Source: Alphaproteobacteria bacterium (GTDB lineage: Bacteria; Pseudomonadota; Alphaproteobacteria; UBA8366; Aestuariispiraceae). Taken from it: DNA of 64,000 bases. The position numbers and the translations under genes are program-made. Under the pieces are notes generated by a model, which made no database searches, had not been told where the DNA came from, and saw nothing but the letters and a program-made list of their open reading frames with translations. Shown one piece after another: positions 1 to 8,258 of this stretch. The DNA lies in assembly GCA_033344895.1 (NCBI GenBank), contig JAWPMN010000001.1, positions 4,100,001-4,164,000 on the forward strand, read 5' to 3'. How positions within the stretch are numbered: position 1 is the stretch's first letter; every line of letters begins with the position of its first letter.

Positions 1-346
1 CGCCCTGCCCATCCAGATGAATATGCTGCGTCATCTTCACGCCTGTCTTTCCGTCGATCGTGCCCGCGGCCACGGATATCCGCGCCTCAGATTCCGGCTT
101 GAAGAACAGATTGCCGCCACATCGGTTGCAGAATCCCCGCCGAGCCGTCTCAGAAGACCTGAACCAGGTCAGCGTCTCGTCCGCAACGAGCGCGAACTGG
201 GACTCCGGCACAGACGTCATGGCTACGAAATGCCCTGATGTCTTGCGGCACTGGCTGCAATGGCAACCGATCACGTCCCGCAACGGCGGCTCCAGACGAA
301 AGCGCACACCGCCGCAGTAACACCCGCCCGTCAGAAATTCAGCCAT
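1..346 (-). CDS. GFA-family (glutathione-dependent formaldehyde-activating enzyme-like) protein, partial
   Basis: The gene reads leftwards from ATG at 346 and its C-terminus is cut off by the window edge, leaving about 115 residues. The visible part shows the Cys pattern of the GFA/CENP-V fold: C9 and C11 in GGCYCGGVRF, C28, C30 and C33 in CHCSQCRK, and C73 and C76 in FCNRCGGNLFF. These would bind structural and catalytic zinc. Most members of this family are not proven formaldehyde-handling enzymes, so only the fold is claimed, not a substrate. It is separated by 24 bp from the next minus-strand gene's stop at 371, so the two may be co-transcribed. Family assignment is firm; function is open. 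Confidence 0.85.
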   Translation of the reverse strand, partial: MAEFLTGGCYCGGVRFRLEPPLRDVIGCHCSQCRKTSGHFVAMTSVPESQFALVADETLTWFRSSETARRGFCNRCGGNLFFKPESEARISVAAGTIDGKTGVKMTQHIHLDGQG

Positions 347-370
347 TCTCTCCCCCTATGATAAGGCAAT

Positions 371-1180
371 TCAGGACCCGAAGCGCAGGAAGGCCCGGAC
401 CTCGATACTGTGGCGCGGCGGCGCATCCGCCGGTGTGCCCCGAAGCTCGAACGCCGAATGCGGCGTGAAACGGGCACGGCCGTCCCGCGCACTGTCGTAG
501 CCTTTGATCAGCAACGCCTCATCGGTCGTCATCCCCGGGAAATAGACCCACTTCTGATCCGGATTGTAGCTCAGATGGTAGATGTGGCCGACCCGGTCGT
601 CATAGATCAGGGCGGTGTCACGCAAATCATGGGGGCCAAGCGAACGGGCGTCGACCAGTGCCAGCGGCAATGCCCGGACCGGGCCCCGCAGCGGGCGCCA
701 CAGGTTGACCTGGGCAACCCGGCCTTTCAGCCAGTCTCGGGCGGCCTCGTCCCCGACCAGCTGGGCCAGGCGGACAGGCGCCGATTCATGGGTGTAGTCG
801 TTGTGAACGTTCTGGACCGGCCGCCGGACCGTGTCACTGCCCGTGATTCGGATCGTATGATCGAAGATCAGGACCTCGGTGGCGCCTGTCGCGCGCCGGA
901 AAATCGCCTCGACTTCCGGATAGTACACCTTTGAGATATCGGGGTGATCCGGGTTTTCCACCGGGCCCAGTTGGGTAGGGGCGCGAACCAGTTCAAATCC
1001 GGAAGTGTCCAGGCCATAATCGTTCTGAAGCAGGCGGCCATCGGCAACCTGAACCTCGCGGCGTTCCGCCTCGTAGTTGCGTTTCGCCTCGCCGCTTGCC
1101 CCGTGATAGCGCGCCTCAGGCACACGGATCCCGGCAGGGACAAAGTTCATTTCCGCTTGGGTGAAGGGGTATTGCGTCAT
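371..1180 (-). CDS. CmcJ/NvfI-family oxidoreductase-like protein
   Basis: 269 residues, a normal length for the CmcJ/NvfI family (named after a cephamycin 7-alpha-methoxylation partner and a fungal oxidoreductase). The central stretch NVHNDYTHESAP carries H126 and D128, the HxD-type pair expected of a metal-dependent, 2-oxoglutarate-oxygenase-like fold, and is preceded by a conserved FDHTIR segment near residue 108. No signal peptide or membrane segment is visible. The start at 1180 has an AAGG-type ribosome site a few bases upstream. The gene is divergent from a LysR regulator whose start lies 133 bp away, which makes it the likeliest target of that regulator. Substrate unknown; bacterial homologues are mostly uncharacterised. 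Confidence 0.75.
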   Translation of the reverse strand: MTQYPFTQAEMNFVPAGIRVPEARYHGASGEAKRNYEAERREVQVADGRLLQNDYGLDTSGFELVRAPTQLGPVENPDHPDISKVYYPEVEAIFRRATGATEVLIFDHTIRITGSDTVRRPVQNVHNDYTHESAPVRLAQLVGDEAARDWLKGRVAQVNLWRPLRGPVRALPLALVDARSLGPHDLRDTALIYDDRVGHIYHLSYNPDQKWVYFPGMTTDEALLIKGYDSARDGRARFTPHSAFELRGTPADAPPRHSIEVRAFLRFGS

Positions 1181-1267
1181 GGCAGACCTTCTTTCAGTTT
1201 GCGTTAAACGTTCCTTTGCGCCCCCTCAAGCACATCCCCTATCTTGTCGCTGAAACTGGTAAGGACA

Positions 1268-1281
1268 AACGATGTTTCGTT
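1268..1281. promoter_or_regulatory. 14-bp inverted repeat in the LysR/oxidoreductase divergent intergenic region
   Basis: AACGA-TGTT-TCGTT is a perfect 5-bp inverted repeat with a 4-base spacer. It sits in AT-richer DNA 32 bp before the LysR start and 87 bp before the divergent oxidoreductase start. The position suits an autoregulatory LysR operator; this is inference from position and symmetry only. Confidence 0.35.
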
Positions 1282-1313
1282 GTATTATTTTTAAGTTGTG
1301 CTAATGAATGTGA

Positions 1314-2222
1314 ATGGCTGACCGACTGCCGCCCCTCACCGCGATCCGGATGTTTGAATCCGTTGCACGGAATCTCAGCTTTTCCCGTGCCGCGCAGGAA
1401 CTGAACGTGACCCCGGCGGCCGTCAGCCAGCAAATCCGATTGCTGGAAGATCACTATGGCGTTCAGCTATTCATCCGGTCGACGCGACGCCTGGAACTGA
1501 CCCCGGACGCCGCGGCCATCCTGCCCGCCGTACGAAGCGGATTTTCGTCATTCAGGGATGTCCACACGCGGCTTTCCGCCAGTCGAGAGGCCGGCATGCT
1601 GACGGTCAGCGTTTATCCCACCCTGGCCGAGAAATGGTTGATTCCACGCCTGGAACGGTTTCGAAAGGCCCATCCCGATATCGACCTGCGCATTCACGCT
1701 TCGGACGACTTTGCCGATTTTGCGCGCGGCGGCATCGATATCGCCATTCGATACGGGACCGGCAACTATCCCGAACTGACGGTCATTCCCTTCCTGGAAG
1801 AGAAAGTGTTCCCCGTCTGCAGTCCTGCCCTCGCGACCCAGTTGAAACGTCCCGAGGACCTGCGCGGCCAGACATTGCTGCACGCGGAGTGGCGTATGGA
1901 GCGGGAAGCCGGCGCCAACTGGCGGCTCTGGCTTAAGGCGGCACATTTGGACGATATCGATCCGGTACGCGGCATGCGCTTCAATATGGAGGCGATGCTG
2001 GTTCAGGCGGCAATCGACGGGCTGGGGGTCGCATTGGCCCCCTCAACCCTTGTCGGTGGCGATCTGGAATCCGGCAGGCTGGTTCGTCCGTTCGGCGAGT
2101 CACATGAGATCGCCCCGGAATTCGCGCATTACATCGTCTACCCGAAGGCTTCAGAAAGCATCCCCAAGGTCACAGCCTTTCGGGACTGGGCCCTTGACGA
2201 GGGCGGCCGCATCAACCCTTGA
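1314..2222 (+). CDS. LysR-family transcriptional regulator, GcvA-like
   Basis: 302 residues, the usual LysR length. Residues about 6-65 form the winged helix-turn-helix: LPPLTAIRMFESVARNLSFS, then the recognition segment AAQELNVTPAAVSQQIRLLE. The wording LPPLxAxRxFE and TPAAVSxQIRxLE is characteristic of the GcvA/AmpR branch. Residues about 90-295 form the periplasmic-binding-protein-like effector domain, including the typical DFAxxGxDIAIRYG element. It is divergent from the CmcJ/NvfI-like oxidoreductase gene, the classical LysR arrangement. Its 3' end overlaps by 11 bp the 3' end of the convergent carbonic-anhydrase-like gene. The effector cannot be named from sequence. Confidence 0.9.
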   Translation: MADRLPPLTAIRMFESVARNLSFSRAAQELNVTPAAVSQQIRLLEDHYGVQLFIRSTRRLELTPDAAAILPAVRSGFSSFRDVHTRLSASREAGMLTVSVYPTLAEKWLIPRLERFRKAHPDIDLRIHASDDFADFARGGIDIAIRYGTGNYPELTVIPFLEEKVFPVCSPALATQLKRPEDLRGQTLLHAEWRMEREAGANWRLWLKAAHLDDIDPVRGMRFNMEAMLVQAAIDGLGVALAPSTLVGGDLESGRLVRPFGESHEIAPEFAHYIVYPKASESIPKVTAFRDWALDEGGRINP

Positions 2223-2739
2223 GGCTGGCGGCGTGACGCTTTGCGAGATCGGCATAATGCGTCCGCGTCCAGGTCATCATTTCGACCTCCCGATCCGAAA
2301 GCGGCCGTTTGCAGGAAGCCGGCGATCCGGTCCACAGCTCCCCCCGGCGCACGATCTTTCCCGGGGTCACAAGGGCTCCGGCCGCGACCATGGCCCCGCC
2401 TTCAACGATGGCGCCATCCATGACCACCGCCTTCATGCCCACGAAGGACCCGCTTTCCAGCGTACAGGCATGGATCAGCGCCATATGCCCGATCGATACG
2501 TCGTCGCCGATATAGGTGCCCTGCCCCTTCGACGCGACATGGATCACGGTTCCGTCCTGTATATTGACGCGGGCGCCGATGCGGATCTCGTTCACATCAC
2601 CACGAACCACACAGCCATACCAGATACCGGTATCGGCACCGACTTCGACATCCCCGATGACCTTGGCGCCGGGCGCAACGAACACACTGTCGTGCAGTTT
2701 GGGCATTGTGCCGTCGAACGGCAGAATGTCGCTGTTCAT
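2212..2739 (-). CDS. Gamma-carbonic anhydrase family protein (left-handed beta-helix)
   Basis: 175 residues, typical of the PaaY/YrdA/gamma-CA group. Hexapeptide repeats run through the chain (for example VIGDVEVGAD and IRIGARVNIQDGTVIHV), giving a left-handed beta-helix that trimerises. The three zinc-ligand histidines are present: one in GTVIHV and two in IGHMALIHAC. Whether it hydrates CO2 or acts on thioesters, as PaaY does, cannot be told from sequence. Its ATG overlaps the murI stop in an ATGA tetranucleotide (2736-2739), so it is the last gene of an argC-murI-gamma-CA unit and is translationally coupled. Confidence 0.9.
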   Translation of the reverse strand: MNSDILPFDGTMPKLHDSVFVAPGAKVIGDVEVGADTGIWYGCVVRGDVNEIRIGARVNIQDGTVIHVASKGQGTYIGDDVSIGHMALIHACTLESGSFVGMKAVVMDGAIVEGGAMVAAGALVTPGKIVRRGELWTGSPASCKRPLSDREVEMMTWTRTHYADLAKRHAASLKG

Positions 2740-3632
2740 GATACCTCGCTTTCGCCGACCGCTGCCGGTTTGGCGGCGGTGGCGCCACTGAGATGGTGGA
2801 AGCTGACCTCCGCGCCATAGAACCGCGCGGCAATTGTGGAGACGGTCTCCGGATCGCCGCTCGTCAAGAGCGTCAGCCCCGGCGCTTCACTGGGGTCGCG
2901 CCTGAACTCCGGGTGACGCGACAGGTAGGATACCAGGCTCTGGGCAACGACATCGGGTTGGTCCATGACCCGGATTTCCTTCGGCAAGGCGCCGCGAAAG
3001 TAGTCGCCGACCAAAGGAAAATGGGTGCAGCCCAGCACCACGAGGTCAATCTGCGTTCGCCCGGCCTTTGCCAGCAATTGACCGGCATAACGCTCAACGC
3101 CGCGTTTCAGGGCGTCCTCGTTCAGCCCTTCCTCTATCGCCTCCGCCAGGCGCGGACAGGGCTGTTGAATAACGGACATGGATGGTGCCCGCGCCTTGAT
3201 TTCATTCGGAAAGGAACGGCTTTCGACCGTCCTGCGCGTGGCAAACACGCCGACGGTTCGGGCGGCACGCGGCGGGGCATAGGGTGACGGCCCGCGGACA
3301 TACCAGTCCTGCGCGGTCAACGCCTCCACCACCGGAACGAATACCCCCAGAATGCGCTTTTCCGGCGCGACGGAAGGCAACCATTCCGTCTGCAGACGTC
3401 GAAGGGCCACGGCCGAAGCCGTATTGCAGGCCAGGACCACGAGATTGCAGCCCCGATCGAAGAGATCCGCGATCCGGCGTCGGGTCAGCTGATAGATTTC
3501 CTCGTTCGAACGCATGCCATAGGGCGCATAGGCATGGTCGCCAAGATACAGGAAGCGTTCATCCGGCAGGGTCGCGGTAAGTGCCCGAAGAACGGTCAGG
3601 CCGCCATGCCCGGAATCGAAAACGCCGATCAT
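2736..3632 (-). CDS. murI: Glutamate racemase
   Basis: 298 residues. Converts L- to D-glutamate for peptidoglycan. The fold landmarks are in order: N-terminal FDSGHGGLTVL with D6, the first catalytic cysteine C69 in VVLACNTASA, and the second, C202, in VVLGCTHFPLV. The usual DSGVGG is DSGHGG here, and the usual GDTAxxPYG phosphate/substrate loop reads GDHAYAPYG, a noticeable departure. Both catalytic cysteines are retained, so activity is likely. It overlaps argC upstream and the gamma-CA gene downstream by 4 bp each. An aspartate/glutamate racemase-superfamily enzyme of altered specificity is the alternative. Confidence 0.85.
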   Translation of the reverse strand: MIGVFDSGHGGLTVLRALTATLPDERFLYLGDHAYAPYGMRSNEEIYQLTRRRIADLFDRGCNLVVLACNTASAVALRRLQTEWLPSVAPEKRILGVFVPVVEALTAQDWYVRGPSPYAPPRAARTVGVFATRRTVESRSFPNEIKARAPSMSVIQQPCPRLAEAIEEGLNEDALKRGVERYAGQLLAKAGRTQIDLVVLGCTHFPLVGDYFRGALPKEIRVMDQPDVVAQSLVSYLSRHPEFRRDPSEAPGLTLLTSGDPETVSTIAARFYGAEVSFHHLSGATAAKPAAVGESEVS

Positions 3633-4597
3633 TCGATATGGGCCGGCCGATCCAGACCCTCGTCCTCGGGCAGACCGAGCATGATGTTCAGATTTTGGAC
3701 AGCCTGACCGGACGCCCCCTTGCCCAGATTGTCCAACTGACCGACCACGACGGCCTGCCCCTCCGCCTCATTGGCGAAGACATGCAGGCGCAATTCGTTG
3801 GTTCCGTTCAGGGACTCCGGATCGATCTTCGTAGCTGCAACACTGTCCTTCAGATCGGTCACGGTGACATAGCGCTGCCCCGCATAATGGTCCGACAACG
3901 CCCTGTGCACCTGTTCGACGGTCGGTTGGCCCGGCATCGCCCACAGTTGCAGCGGGATCTGAACCAGCATGCCCTGGGCAAATCGGCCGACGCTGGGCAC
4001 GAAGAGCGGCCGCTTGTCCAGGCGGCCCCATTTCTGGATCTCCGGCACATGTTTGTGGGAGAGCCCCAGCCCATAGACCCGGAAGGATTCTTCGGTATAC
4101 GCCTCGGACGCACTATCCTCGAATGCGGCGATCAGTTGCTTTCCGCCGCCGCTGTAGCCGGAAACGGCATTGATGGTGACCGGCCAGTCGGATGGCACGA
4201 GTCCCGCCGCCACCAGCGGATTCAGGATCGCGACGGAGGTGATGGCATAGCAGCCGGGATTGCTGACCAACCGGCCGGCAGCGACTTCCGACCGGCTGTC
4301 CGCGGAGTATTCCGGAAAGCCATAGACCCAGCCCGATGCCGTCCTGTGCGCGGAAGAGGCGTCGATCACACGTGTTTTGTCGTTGTCGATCAGGGAAACC
4401 GCTTCCTTCGCGGCCTCGTCCGGAAGACAGAGAATGACGAGATCGGCATCGTTCAGGGCTTCCCGACGCGCCGCGGCATCCTTTCGGCGGGCATCGTCCA
4501 GACGAATGAAATCCAGTCCCGGACGGCCTATCAGCCGACTCTTGATTTGCAGCCCCGTCGTTCCGGCTTCGCCGTCGATGAAGATCGTTGCGCCCAT
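3629..4597 (-). CDS. argC: N-acetyl-gamma-glutamyl-phosphate reductase (short, type 2)
   Basis: 322 residues, the length of the short ArgC type. It catalyses the NADPH-dependent third step of arginine synthesis. The N-terminal nucleotide-binding start is IFIDGEAGTTGLQIKSRL; the catalytic cysteine lies in SNPGCYAITSVAILNPL; HKHVPEIQKW carries the conserved histidine, and the C-terminal FANEAEGQAVVVGQLDNLGK matches the family end. It is first in a tightly overlapping unit with murI (4-bp overlap). Pairing with murI is unusual but both use glutamate-derived substrates. The start at 4597 is followed directly by the Rossmann segment, so no earlier start is needed. Confidence 0.93.
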   Translation of the reverse strand: MGATIFIDGEAGTTGLQIKSRLIGRPGLDFIRLDDARRKDAAARREALNDADLVILCLPDEAAKEAVSLIDNDKTRVIDASSAHRTASGWVYGFPEYSADSRSEVAAGRLVSNPGCYAITSVAILNPLVAAGLVPSDWPVTINAVSGYSGGGKQLIAAFEDSASEAYTEESFRVYGLGLSHKHVPEIQKWGRLDKRPLFVPSVGRFAQGMLVQIPLQLWAMPGQPTVEQVHRALSDHYAGQRYVTVTDLKDSVAATKIDPESLNGTNELRLHVFANEAEGQAVVVGQLDNLGKGASGQAVQNLNIMLGLPEDEGLDRPAHIE

Positions 4598-4682
4598 GTG
4601 ATGCCGCCATACCGTAAAGAGTTAACAAGCTACTCGGCGCCATGGATACATGGTTTGCCGAAGGCTTCAAGTCAGCCGGCGG

Positions 4683-5747
4683 CTATTCCCGCCCGCCGCC
4701 GACGCTTTCCAGCCGATCGCGCAATCCGGGATGCGACGACAGCAGACCGGTTTCCTCACAATCCTCGCCGCAGTTTTCCAGAACGCGTCGCAGCAGCGTG
4801 ATCATGGCCTCGGGATCGCGCCCCAGTTTGCGCATGATATCCGCCGATACGCGATCCGCCTCGGTCTCAAACTCCCGGGAATAGGACAGTTCAGCAACGG
4901 CAGCGCCGGTTGCGGCCAGTTCCTCCAGAAGCGAAGAGGAATCCCCCAGGAAAATCGTGACGAGAATCCCCAGCCCAGCCGCACGTGCGATTTTCCGGAC
5001 ACTGTGGCGATGTTGAACATGCCCGACTTCATGCGCCAGCACCCCGGCCAGTTCGTCATCATGCTTGGCAAGGGCGACCAGTCCGTCAAAGAGAACGATC
5101 GTGCCGTCCGGCAAGGCAATGGCGTTCTGGTCCAGTCCCTTGAAACGGCCCTTCCGATACCGAAGGCGGACATCCTCCGGCGACAGATCGGAGACTCGGA
5201 CGATGGCATGAAATATCTCGTTCAGTTCGCTCTTTCGCCGGGGCGAAATCCGGCTTTCGAGGAATAGCGTCCCATCCATCTGTTCGAAGGTGGATTGTCC
5301 GATCGCCCGATCGACCGACCGGGGCAACGCCTGTGCCACACCGTCCGCCGCAAGGGGATACAGGTACCAGAGCGCAATCGGCATCAGGACGGCCGCGACG
5401 ATCAGAAACGCCCATTTTGCCGGACTGAGGCCCAGGGATGCGGGACGACGCCGGTCGCGTCGTTCGGCAAGCGCCAAGGCCGCCTCAACAGCGTCATGAT
5501 CGTCGCATTCGAAAACTTCGCCGCTCCGAAACGTCAGGCGCCGGGGCAACCCGGTAACCGGACGGTCGATGCGCAGTTCAGTCATCGAATGGATCGGACC
5601 CGTGCTTCCATCCGGGTAATCCTGACAGACGGATCCGGCACCGAACAGCAACGCAGCCTCCGTGTAGCTGCTGCTGCCGGCCTGAAACAGGCGCCCTTCG
5701 ATGCGATGTGTTCTTCCCCGGCGATCAGATGCCGCTGAAGACTCCAT
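4683..5747 (-). CDS. M48-family membrane zinc metallopeptidase
   Basis: 354 residues from the chosen ATG at 5747; an ATG at 5816 would add 23 residues and deepen the overlap with the upstream gene. One membrane helix is evident (AFLIVAAVLMPIALWYLYPL). The zinc motif is HEVGH in VLAHEVGHVQHRHS, and the third ligand is the Glu of EFETEADR about 55 residues on, as in M48 peptidases. The N-terminal 100 residues form a soluble domain containing RLTFRSGEVFECDDHDAVEA. Its start overlaps the stop of the DUF898 gene by 23 bp, so the two are almost certainly coupled; this DUF898-M48 pairing recurs in Proteobacteria. Role probably envelope protein turnover, by family only. Confidence 0.88.
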   Translation of the reverse strand: MESSAASDRRGRTHRIEGRLFQAGSSSYTEAALLFGAGSVCQDYPDGSTGPIHSMTELRIDRPVTGLPRRLTFRSGEVFECDDHDAVEAALALAERRDRRRPASLGLSPAKWAFLIVAAVLMPIALWYLYPLAADGVAQALPRSVDRAIGQSTFEQMDGTLFLESRISPRRKSELNEIFHAIVRVSDLSPEDVRLRYRKGRFKGLDQNAIALPDGTIVLFDGLVALAKHDDELAGVLAHEVGHVQHRHSVRKIARAAGLGILVTIFLGDSSSLLEELAATGAAVAELSYSREFETEADRVSADIMRKLGRDPEAMITLLRRVLENCGEDCEETGLLSSHPGLRDRLESVGGGRE

Positions 5748-6831
5748 CCGAAATGCCCTCCATGGCCCCGAATTCGCTGACGGCGGCGCCTCCCGGATCA
5801 ACATCTCTGGAAACAAATGTGTCCAGATCGCCGTTGGCCAGAAGAGCCGTGTGATCCATCAGATAGCGGTGAATCTGAACCGTTGCCCAGGGAATGAGCA
5901 ACCCCAGACTGACCGTTGCCAGCAAACCGCGCGACAGGACCATCCAGCCAAACCGGAATGCCGTCACGTTGCTGTCGAAACGATGCCCACCCTGAAGCCA
6001 CAAGTTCTGAAGCACTGCATTCCGCAGCGCTGCCTTCAGGATGAACGACAGAAAATACATCAACAGCATGAACACGATCATGGCCCCGAAGATCACCATC
6101 GCTAACGCAGGAGGCGGCTGCGCACCAGCCTGCGCGCTTTCCATGAGATTCACGAACCAGAATCCCACCCCGGCGCCGAGCGCGGCCGTTGCCGGGACCG
6201 CAATCAACAGCATGATCGCAAACGCCTTGTACAACGGAGCCAGCGGCACATCCACATCGAACCGGGCGCGGCCGAGCCGGACATTCTTAAGGGCAAATTC
6301 CTGAAATTTCGCCTGATACCAGGGATAGGCAATACCCAGGGTCAGACCGACAACGAAGGGCGCGATCGACAACACAAAGAACGCGCTGCCATAGGTGCCG
6401 GTAAAGTCGAAGCGCACATTGCGATAGCTCGTGTTGCGCAAATGGAACCGAAAACTGCGCAGCACGATGTACGGAATACCGAAAAAGAACAGTGCAAAGG
6501 CAAGCGGTCCGATGAAGACGAGCGCGTTGGGCGGCGCGAAATTCAAGACGATCTGAAGCGCCACAATCACGCCGACCGCAATAAACCGGCCGATCAGAAT
6601 GACAACCGGGCTGGCATGATAATCGAACCCATGTCCGGCCACGACCGTATTGCCCATCCTGTAGCGTCGGCGTTCGACCGTGCCCCAGGCGTCATAGATG
6701 CCGAGTGTCACCACGGCCAGCAGCACTGTTCGCAGACAGATTGCGAAATACGCCCCTGCTTCACCCTTGAAAACAAATGGATGGCGGGTAAGCGAAGCCT
6801 GCGCTTCGTCTGCTGAGACTGCGAATGACAT
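5725..6831 (-). CDS. YjgN/DUF898-family integral membrane protein
   Basis: 368 residues with about eight hydrophobic helices. The family's repeated signature is visible twice: FKGEAGAYFAICLRTVLLAV with TLGIYDAWGTVERRRYRMGN near the N-terminus, and LGLLIPWATVQIHRYLMDHT near the C-terminus. The function of DUF898 is not established. It is transcribed with, and overlaps, the M48 peptidase gene downstream, suggesting a shared envelope role. The start ATG at 6831 follows a 124-bp gap that separates it from the next minus-strand gene and probably holds the promoter of the pair. Confidence 0.88.
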   Translation of the reverse strand: MSFAVSADEAQASLTRHPFVFKGEAGAYFAICLRTVLLAVVTLGIYDAWGTVERRRYRMGNTVVAGHGFDYHASPVVILIGRFIAVGVIVALQIVLNFAPPNALVFIGPLAFALFFFGIPYIVLRSFRFHLRNTSYRNVRFDFTGTYGSAFFVLSIAPFVVGLTLGIAYPWYQAKFQEFALKNVRLGRARFDVDVPLAPLYKAFAIMLLIAVPATAALGAGVGFWFVNLMESAQAGAQPPPALAMVIFGAMIVFMLLMYFLSFILKAALRNAVLQNLWLQGGHRFDSNVTAFRFGWMVLSRGLLATVSLGLLIPWATVQIHRYLMDHTALLANGDLDTFVSRDVDPGGAAVSEFGAMEGISDGVFSGI

Positions 6832-6955
6832 GGGGCCCCCTTCCCGCCGGTGTAGCTTTTACTGGCGCGCGGTACGCGCAGTGCGGGAAACAATAGCCGG
6901 TCAGCCGACGCAGGCAACGATTAATGACGTGCCCGGCGGGGACAAATCAGTCCGA

Positions 6956-7162
6956 TCACGCAGGCTCGGCGGTCCGGCGCCAAAATCCGATGCGTGTCCA
7001 AACCCTCTCATGCACCGCATAGGCCACCGTTTGGACCAGCGGCTCGACGAGGCCGATGCTCAACGCAATCCTCCAGTCGCCGGACAGGGCGTAAGCCACG
7101 GAGACGGCGACGAGGAGGTGCATCACACTGTAACTGGCTGTTTTGACGACGTTTCTGTACAT
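6956..7162 (-). CDS. DUF2061 small membrane protein
   Basis: 68 residues. It matches the DUF2061 pattern closely: KTASYSVMHLLVAVSVAYAL, then SGDWRIALSIGLVEPLVQTV and AYAVHERVW. Two membrane helices are likely. Function unknown. It stands alone on the minus strand with a 76-bp gap to the DinB gene and 124 bp of leader before the DUF898 gene. Confidence 0.88.
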   Translation of the reverse strand: MYRNVVKTASYSVMHLLVAVSVAYALSGDWRIALSIGLVEPLVQTVAYAVHERVWTRIGFWRRTAEPA

Positions 7163-7238
7163 CTGCTCGCTCCATAGGTTCGTTACCGGAACCGATAACC
7201 ATTCTATATATGCGAACGATTATTAGTTTCAATATACA

Positions 7239-7751
7239 TCAATCCACAAAGTAGCCGCACCCGGGACGAAACGGAATATCCGTAGAACCATAATCAAGTC
7301 CGAGCCGATGTAGTTCCGCGGTCACCTGACTGCGATGGTGGGTCTGATGGTTGAACATCTGTACGACAAGCAGCCATCGAGGAATCGACTTCGCACCCGG
7401 CATGCGCGGACTGCGAACATCCGCCTCCCCGGCCAGCCATTCCAGTTCCCAATTTTCAGCGAACCCTTTCAGATCGGCGTCTGTTTGCTTTCGGACAGAC
7501 ATCAACTCCTGCCAGTCCGGCCAGATCATGTCGCTGTAGGAACTGGGCGGCGGCGTGTCGCTGTTCAGGTAGGTCAGGATGGCGCGATCGACCATCAGGA
7601 CATGATCCAGCGTGTGATGGATCGAGCCGAAGAACATGCCGCGGTCCTCGCGACGTACCTCTTCCCCGATCTCCTCGCACAGATCGAAAGTGACACCGTT
7701 CTGCCACTCGTTATGGGCACTCAGCTCACGAAGGTAGGCCCTGGAGATCAT
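7239..7751 (-). CDS. DinB-family protein (putative metal-dependent four-helix bundle)
   Basis: 170 residues from ATG at 7751. An in-frame ATG 12 codons upstream lies inside the preceding gene and is less likely. The histidines that bind metal in DinB/YfiT-type bundles are recognisable: HTLDHVLMVDR near residue 50 and NHQTHHRSQV near residue 135. Such proteins are thiol-dependent transferases or of unknown role. The start codon overlaps the stop of the GNAT gene as ATGA (7748-7751), so the two are translationally coupled. Confidence 0.85.
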   Translation of the reverse strand: MISRAYLRELSAHNEWQNGVTFDLCEEIGEEVRREDRGMFFGSIHHTLDHVLMVDRAILTYLNSDTPPPSSYSDMIWPDWQELMSVRKQTDADLKGFAENWELEWLAGEADVRSPRMPGAKSIPRWLLVVQMFNHQTHHRSQVTAELHRLGLDYGSTDIPFRPGCGYFVD

Positions 7752-8251
7752 TCCGCTGCCCCCGACACACCGCGCCGCAGCAGGCATACAGCCTTCTTGC
7801 CGCCCTCGGTATCCTGCTCCCCCACGGTAATGAACCCGAGGGCCGCGTGAAAGCGCAACGACCCGCCGTTGAACGGCTTCAGGTTGACCTCACAGGTAAC
7901 GGCGCGCGTTCCCTCCCGTGACGCAGCGATCCGGAAGATATCTTCGTACAATGCCTTCCCAACGCCGCGTCCGCGCGCGGCATCGGACACCATGATCCGG
8001 TCCAGATACAGGAAATCGTCCATTCGGGAATCGAACCAAAGGTAGTTCATGCTGTCATGGTCGACACCGGGGGCCAGTGTCATCGCCACACCAACAGGCT
8101 GCCCGTCGATCTCCGCGACGCGGGTTCTTGCCGTCTTTCCGACCAATGCCCAAAGGCGTTCCTTCGATAGCTGATTGACTGCCGGAAGGCAGGCTTCGTT
8201 CAGGGCGTGGAGCCAATCGGCATCGCCGTCTCGGATGTCGCGAATATCCAT
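7748..8251 (-). CDS. GNAT-family N-acetyltransferase
   Basis: 167 residues starting MDIRDIRDGDADWLHALN at 8251. The acetyl-CoA-binding motif A is present as LDRIMVSDAARGRGVGKALY, followed by the motif-B region with ALGFITVGEQ. The longer reading back to 8353 would run into the zntB remnant and has no family support. The acceptor substrate cannot be named. It sits in the minus-strand string remnant-GNAT-DinB, 7 bp after the remnant and overlapping DinB by 4 bp. Confidence 0.88.
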   Translation of the reverse strand: MDIRDIRDGDADWLHALNEACLPAVNQLSKERLWALVGKTARTRVAEIDGQPVGVAMTLAPGVDHDSMNYLWFDSRMDDFLYLDRIMVSDAARGRGVGKALYEDIFRIAASREGTRAVTCEVNLKPFNGGSLRFHAALGFITVGEQDTEGGKKAVCLLRRGVSGAAE

Positions 8252-8258
8252 TTTTTCC

